Assembly (NCBI GenBank): GCA_002404515.1
Contig: DHJV01000010.1
Span: forward strand, 1-7,789
Source of the DNA: Lachnospiraceae bacterium UBA4711
GTDB lineage: Bacteria; Bacillota; Clostridia; Lachnospirales; Lachnospiraceae
DNA length: 7,789 bases
Direction of reading: 5' to 3'
Of this stretch, positions 5,859 to 7,789 are shown piece after piece. The notes under the pieces are model-generated. The model did no database searches, was not told the DNA's origin, and saw nothing but the letters and a program-made list of their open reading frames with translations. Within the stretch, counting starts at the first letter, position 1. Every line of letters begins with the position of its first letter. Both the position numbers and the translations under genes were made by a program.

Positions 5859-7021
5859 TACTCATCATCTCCTTCGTCTTTTGCCGCCTCGAAGGACAAA
5901 ATCCATACATCAAGCAAAGTGCCGTCTTCTTCCTCCATTTTCTGCGTTGTTTTTGTAAGCACAAGAGTGTTGCACCCATAAGCAGACAGCATTTCCTTTG
6001 TAATCATACCCTGCCGATCTCTATCAGCCTGTGTATCATTTACAGGTGTCACAAGTCCTGCTGCGGCGAGCCGTCCCTTGATCCAACGCCCCATAATCAG
6101 CTCATCACCGACCGCGCTGAATTGTTTATTACCATCGCTCGTGGTATGTGCTTTGAATGTGTACCCATCGTCCGTAACAACAGCAAAGGTAACGTTTTTC
6201 TCAGGATAGCCCTCCTGTGTGGTTATCTTTTTATTTACGGTGAACTGCGTTTCATACCAGTCACGAGATTTTCGTGCACTTCGAGGTGCGGCGTAGCTGA
6301 CATTTAGATTGGATTTTGTATAATGACGATTATCGTCCATGTGCCGTTCAGCATACGCAGGAACTTTGATCGGCAGAATAAACGATATATCTGTCATGTG
6401 CTTCTTGTACAGCTCCGTCTGCGATGTTGTTATCTGCTCAACAAGGTCAATTCCCGTTAGTGATGTATTGACCTCTCTGATAAGCGTAAGGTCCGTAAAT
6501 GTGTCAAGCCTTGCAGAACAAGAGGGACTTTGAATCTGACGAATATGCGTGGCAAGCTCATAGCATTCAGTCGGATCTTCGGTTATTGCAGATAACTCAT
6601 ATTGTCTCCTATTAGAAGCCTCAAGTTTAATTACTCCAAGGTTCGCCGAACCGATGATAACAGATATAACCTCGCCTTCCTCATTGTAAAAAGCATAGGT
6701 CTTTCCGTGATATTTGAAAGCACGGACAAGACGAATTTCGCCTATGCCATCGTTGACCCAACGCTCGTTGATTGCCATCGCAGTATGATAGATCGCTTCC
6801 GGGATTCCTTCAACATAGTACATTCCTATCGTTAGAATTACCTTGCGAATATTTGAAGCTCGAATGATTTCATCCAGTTCTACGAGTGATGCTTTCGAGA
6901 CATAACCCACTGCAATTTCGATAGAGGAAGCTCGTTCTGACTGTTCACGAAAGCAGTCTGCGACGCTCATCTGTCCGTCCTCAAGACCCATCGGTAGAAT
7001 ATTGGAATATAGAATCTTCAT
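5858..7021 (-). CDS. PLD-B3 restriction endonuclease (R2) with intact HxK motif
   Basis: A 387-residue protein with the same plan as R1 but very different sequence. The N-terminal PLD nuclease domain (about 1-170) has H105-G106-K107 followed by VIIGSAN (121-127) and RRQYELS with Glu142, the expected HxK, Asn and Glu set. A linker of about 60 residues leads to a C-terminal B3-like domain (about 238-378) with SNLNVSYAAPRSARKSRDWY, FAVVTDDG, GRWIKGRLAAAGL and ITKEMLSAYG, matching the order of elements in R1. The tail is acidic (KDEGDDE). It is the best candidate for the catalytically competent nuclease of the system. It overlaps the XRE gene by 4 bp (ATGA) and the Z1 gene by 1 bp. The B3 assignment is weaker than for R1 and rests on motif order. 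Confidence 0.85.
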   Translation of the reverse strand: MKILYSNILPMGLEDGQMSVADCFREQSERASSIEIAVGYVSKASLVELDEIIRASNIRKVILTIGMYYVEGIPEAIYHTAMAINERWVNDGIGEIRLVRAFKYHGKTYAFYNEEGEVISVIIGSANLGVIKLEASNRRQYELSAITEDPTECYELATHIRQIQSPSCSARLDTFTDLTLIREVNTSLTGIDLVEQITTSQTELYKKHMTDISFILPIKVPAYAERHMDDNRHYTKSNLNVSYAAPRSARKSRDWYETQFTVNKKITTQEGYPEKNVTFAVVTDDGYTFKAHTTSDGNKQFSAVGDELIMGRWIKGRLAAAGLVTPVNDTQADRDRQGMITKEMLSAYGCNTLVLTKTTQKMEEEDGTLLDVWILSFEAAKDEGDDE

Positions 7022-7263
7022 TTATCTTCCTCCGTTCCATCAGTGCTTTGTACATCAACCTCTTGGCGGGTAAACTCCATAATATCGGTTATCTGGCAAC
7101 CCAGTGTATTGCATATTTTTTCGAGGACTTCAAGTGAAACGTACCCATTTCGGCTCATTCGTGAGACGGTGCTTGTCGCAATTTGTGCAGTCGTACTCAG
7201 TTCGCCCTTTGTCATGTCCCTGTCGATCAACAATTTCCAGAGACGTTTGTATGATACTCCCAT
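7018..7263 (-). CDS. Small XRE-family regulator (HTH_26 type) leading the restriction operon
   Basis: An 81-residue protein that is almost entirely helix-turn-helix: MGVSYKRLWKLLIDRDMTKG, then LSTTAQIATSTVSRMSRNGYVSLEVLEKIC, NTLGCQITDIM and a short charged tail. The opening and the S-T-V-S-R recognition helix fit the HTH_26 group of small XRE repressors. The ATG at 7263 has GGAGG 10 bp upstream and an in-frame TGA directly before it, so the start is secure. As first gene of the minus-strand operon, translationally coupled to R2 by an ATGA overlap, it probably autoregulates the restriction arm. It is clearly different from the regulator of the methylase arm. Confidence 0.9.
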   Translation of the reverse strand: MGVSYKRLWKLLIDRDMTKGELSTTAQIATSTVSRMSRNGYVSLEVLEKICNTLGCQITDIMEFTRQEVDVQSTDGTEEDK

Positions 7264-7298
7264 TCAAGAATGACCTCCGCCAATATAGACTCAGAATA

Positions 7299-7327
7299 AT
7301 TATAGCACAAGATGCGCCATTTTTCAA
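7299..7327 (-). promoter_or_regulatory. Sigma-A promoter of the restriction operon
   Basis: On the minus strand, TTGAAA (7327-7322, five of six) and a perfect TATAAT (7304-7299) are spaced by exactly 17 bp, and a TGC directly precedes the -10 box. The nonamer TGCTATAAT is identical to that of the methylase-arm promoter. Transcription would start near 7292, about 30 bp before the ATG. I see no clear palindromic operator here. Confidence 0.85.
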
Positions 7328-7392
7328 TTCTGCGCGCTGAAAAGTCACAATTTATTTGCAGTTCTCGTCAATAATACGCACATAGTGAAAGA

Positions 7393-7419
7393 AGCTGAGG
7401 CAGATAAACTGCCTCAGCT
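7393..7419 (-). terminator. Terminator of the relaxase gene
   Basis: AGCTGAGGCAG (7393-7403) and CTGCCTCAGCT (7409-7419) form a perfect 11-bp stem with a 5-base loop. On the minus strand the hairpin is followed by TCTTTC, a modest T-tail. It lies just after the stop codon of the minus-strand gene to its right and shields the restriction operon promoter from readthrough. Confidence 0.85.
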
Positions 7420-7425
7420 CCGGAT

Positions 7426-7789
7426 TTACTCCAATTCATTCTTTGCACTGTGTTCTTGGTCACGCTCTGCGCTTGGCTTGAGGAAATCGTCCACGTTTGC
7501 CTTCAAAGTGTCGATCATCCGTGCTTCCTTTTTGAGCTTCGCACGTTCATCATAGAGCCGCTGTTGCTCCTCAAGAAGTCGCTGCTGTTCCGCTTGCAAC
7601 GTCTTCAAGCTCGGCAGTTTTTCATCGCCTTGCATGGCAAGCAGTGTACTCCGCGCCGCTTCAAAAATCACAAGCTCGGCTTCGTGCTTTGCCTTGAACC
7701 CCGGCTTGTCTTTCGCCTTCTGGAAGGCATCATATACGGGCTTGAGGCGCTGGTAGTTGGAGATGTTTTTGATAAGCGGCTGGACTTCC
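7426..7789 (-). CDS. C-terminal part of a probable mobilisation relaxase, 5' end outside window
   Basis: An open frame enters from the right edge and ends with TAA at 7428-7426, showing 120 residues. It reads VQPLIKNISNYQRLKPVYDA, then a Lys/Glu-rich helical stretch, EAARSTLLAMQG, and a coiled-coil-like segment LKTLQAEQQRLLEEQQRLYD followed by IDTLKANVDDFL. This layout resembles the tail of MobA/MobL-type relaxases in Firmicute conjugative or mobilisable elements, where residues like LPTIKALQAEY and a KANVD signature close the protein. The catalytic tyrosine and HUH motif would be upstream and are not visible, so the call rests on the tail only. A GTG at 7671 lies inside the frame and is not the true start. 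Confidence 0.65.
   Translation of the reverse strand, partial: EVQPLIKNISNYQRLKPVYDAFQKAKDKPGFKAKHEAELVIFEAARSTLLAMQGDEKLPSLKTLQAEQQRLLEEQQRLYDERAKLKKEARMIDTLKANVDDFLKPSAERDQEHSAKNELE

Larger units (their letters stand above)
1071..7327. other. Two-arm ATP-dependent restriction-modification locus (CglI/NgoAVII-like with Vsr and a second PLD-B3)
   Basis: The methylase arm (regulator, C5 methylase) and the restriction arm (regulator, R2, DEAD-Z1, Vsr-like, R1) converge on one shared terminator and are insulated from the flanks by terminators at 998-1046 and 7393-7419. C5 methylase plus PLD-B3 nuclease plus DEAD-Z1 ATPase is the known CglI/NgoAVII composition. The Vsr-like gene and the second PLD-B3 gene are additions. 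All frames are intact, so the locus may be functional. Confidence 0.85.

Noticed and set aside
2579..7021. MutL/MORC-type (GHKL) restriction system
   Set aside because: Z1 and Vsr genes are known partners of GHKL ATPases, but no GHKL motifs are found in any frame here. The PLD-B3 plus DEAD-Z1 pair fits CglI/NgoAVII instead.
1..7789. CRISPR array, tRNA, rRNA or insertion sequence
   Set aside because: I saw no regularly spaced repeats, no cloverleaf ending in CCA, no rRNA-like stretch and no transposase or terminal inverted repeats.

Overview
The window looks like part of an integrated mobile element from a low-to-mid GC Gram-positive bacterium, most likely a gut Clostridia/Oscillospirales-type Firmicute. 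The grounds are AGGAG-type ribosome binding sites, sigma-A promoters with extended -10 boxes (TGCTATAAT), T-tailed hairpin terminators, a DUF1273/SLOG protein typical of Firmicute elements, and the C-terminal end of what looks like a mobilisation relaxase at the right edge. The species cannot be fixed from the sequence alone.

Left flank (1-1046): the 3' part of an XRE/Cro-C1 regulator, a terminator, a DUF1273-family SLOG protein (YspA/YpsA-like) with its own promoter and an 11-bp inverted repeat in its leader, and a second strong terminator. Right flank (about 7385-7789): the minus-strand C-terminal coding end of a probable relaxase and its terminator.

Between the flanks lies a compact ATP-dependent restriction-modification (RM) locus in two convergent arms. 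The plus-strand arm (1071-2542) has a promoter with three CGCAGCGA repeats, an XRE regulator and a C5-cytosine methyltransferase, with a 4-bp ATGA overlap. The minus-strand arm (7327 down to 2579) reads XRE regulator, PLD-B3 nuclease (R2), DEAD-Z1 helicase-like motor, Vsr-like endonuclease, and a second PLD-B3 nuclease of the NgoFVII family (R1). Its genes overlap by 4 bp or 1 bp or are separated by 10-18 bp, so it is probably one transcript. The arms meet at a perfect 17-bp bidirectional terminator that contains bases of both stop codons.

The core (C5 methylase, PLD-B3 nuclease, DEAD-Z1 ATPase) matches the CglI/NgoAVII type of restriction system, in which a Z1 motor hydrolyses ATP to license cleavage by a PLD-B3 nuclease. 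Here it is extended by a Vsr-fold protein that has lost the zinc-binding residues of E. coli Vsr, and by a second PLD-B3 paralogue. The two nucleases differ at the catalytic HxK motif: R2 keeps H-G-K, while R1 has H-S-N. This suggests an asymmetric or partly degenerate nuclease pair and is the most interesting point of the window. Each arm has its own small XRE regulator, so methylation and restriction could be timed separately, for example after transfer into a new host.
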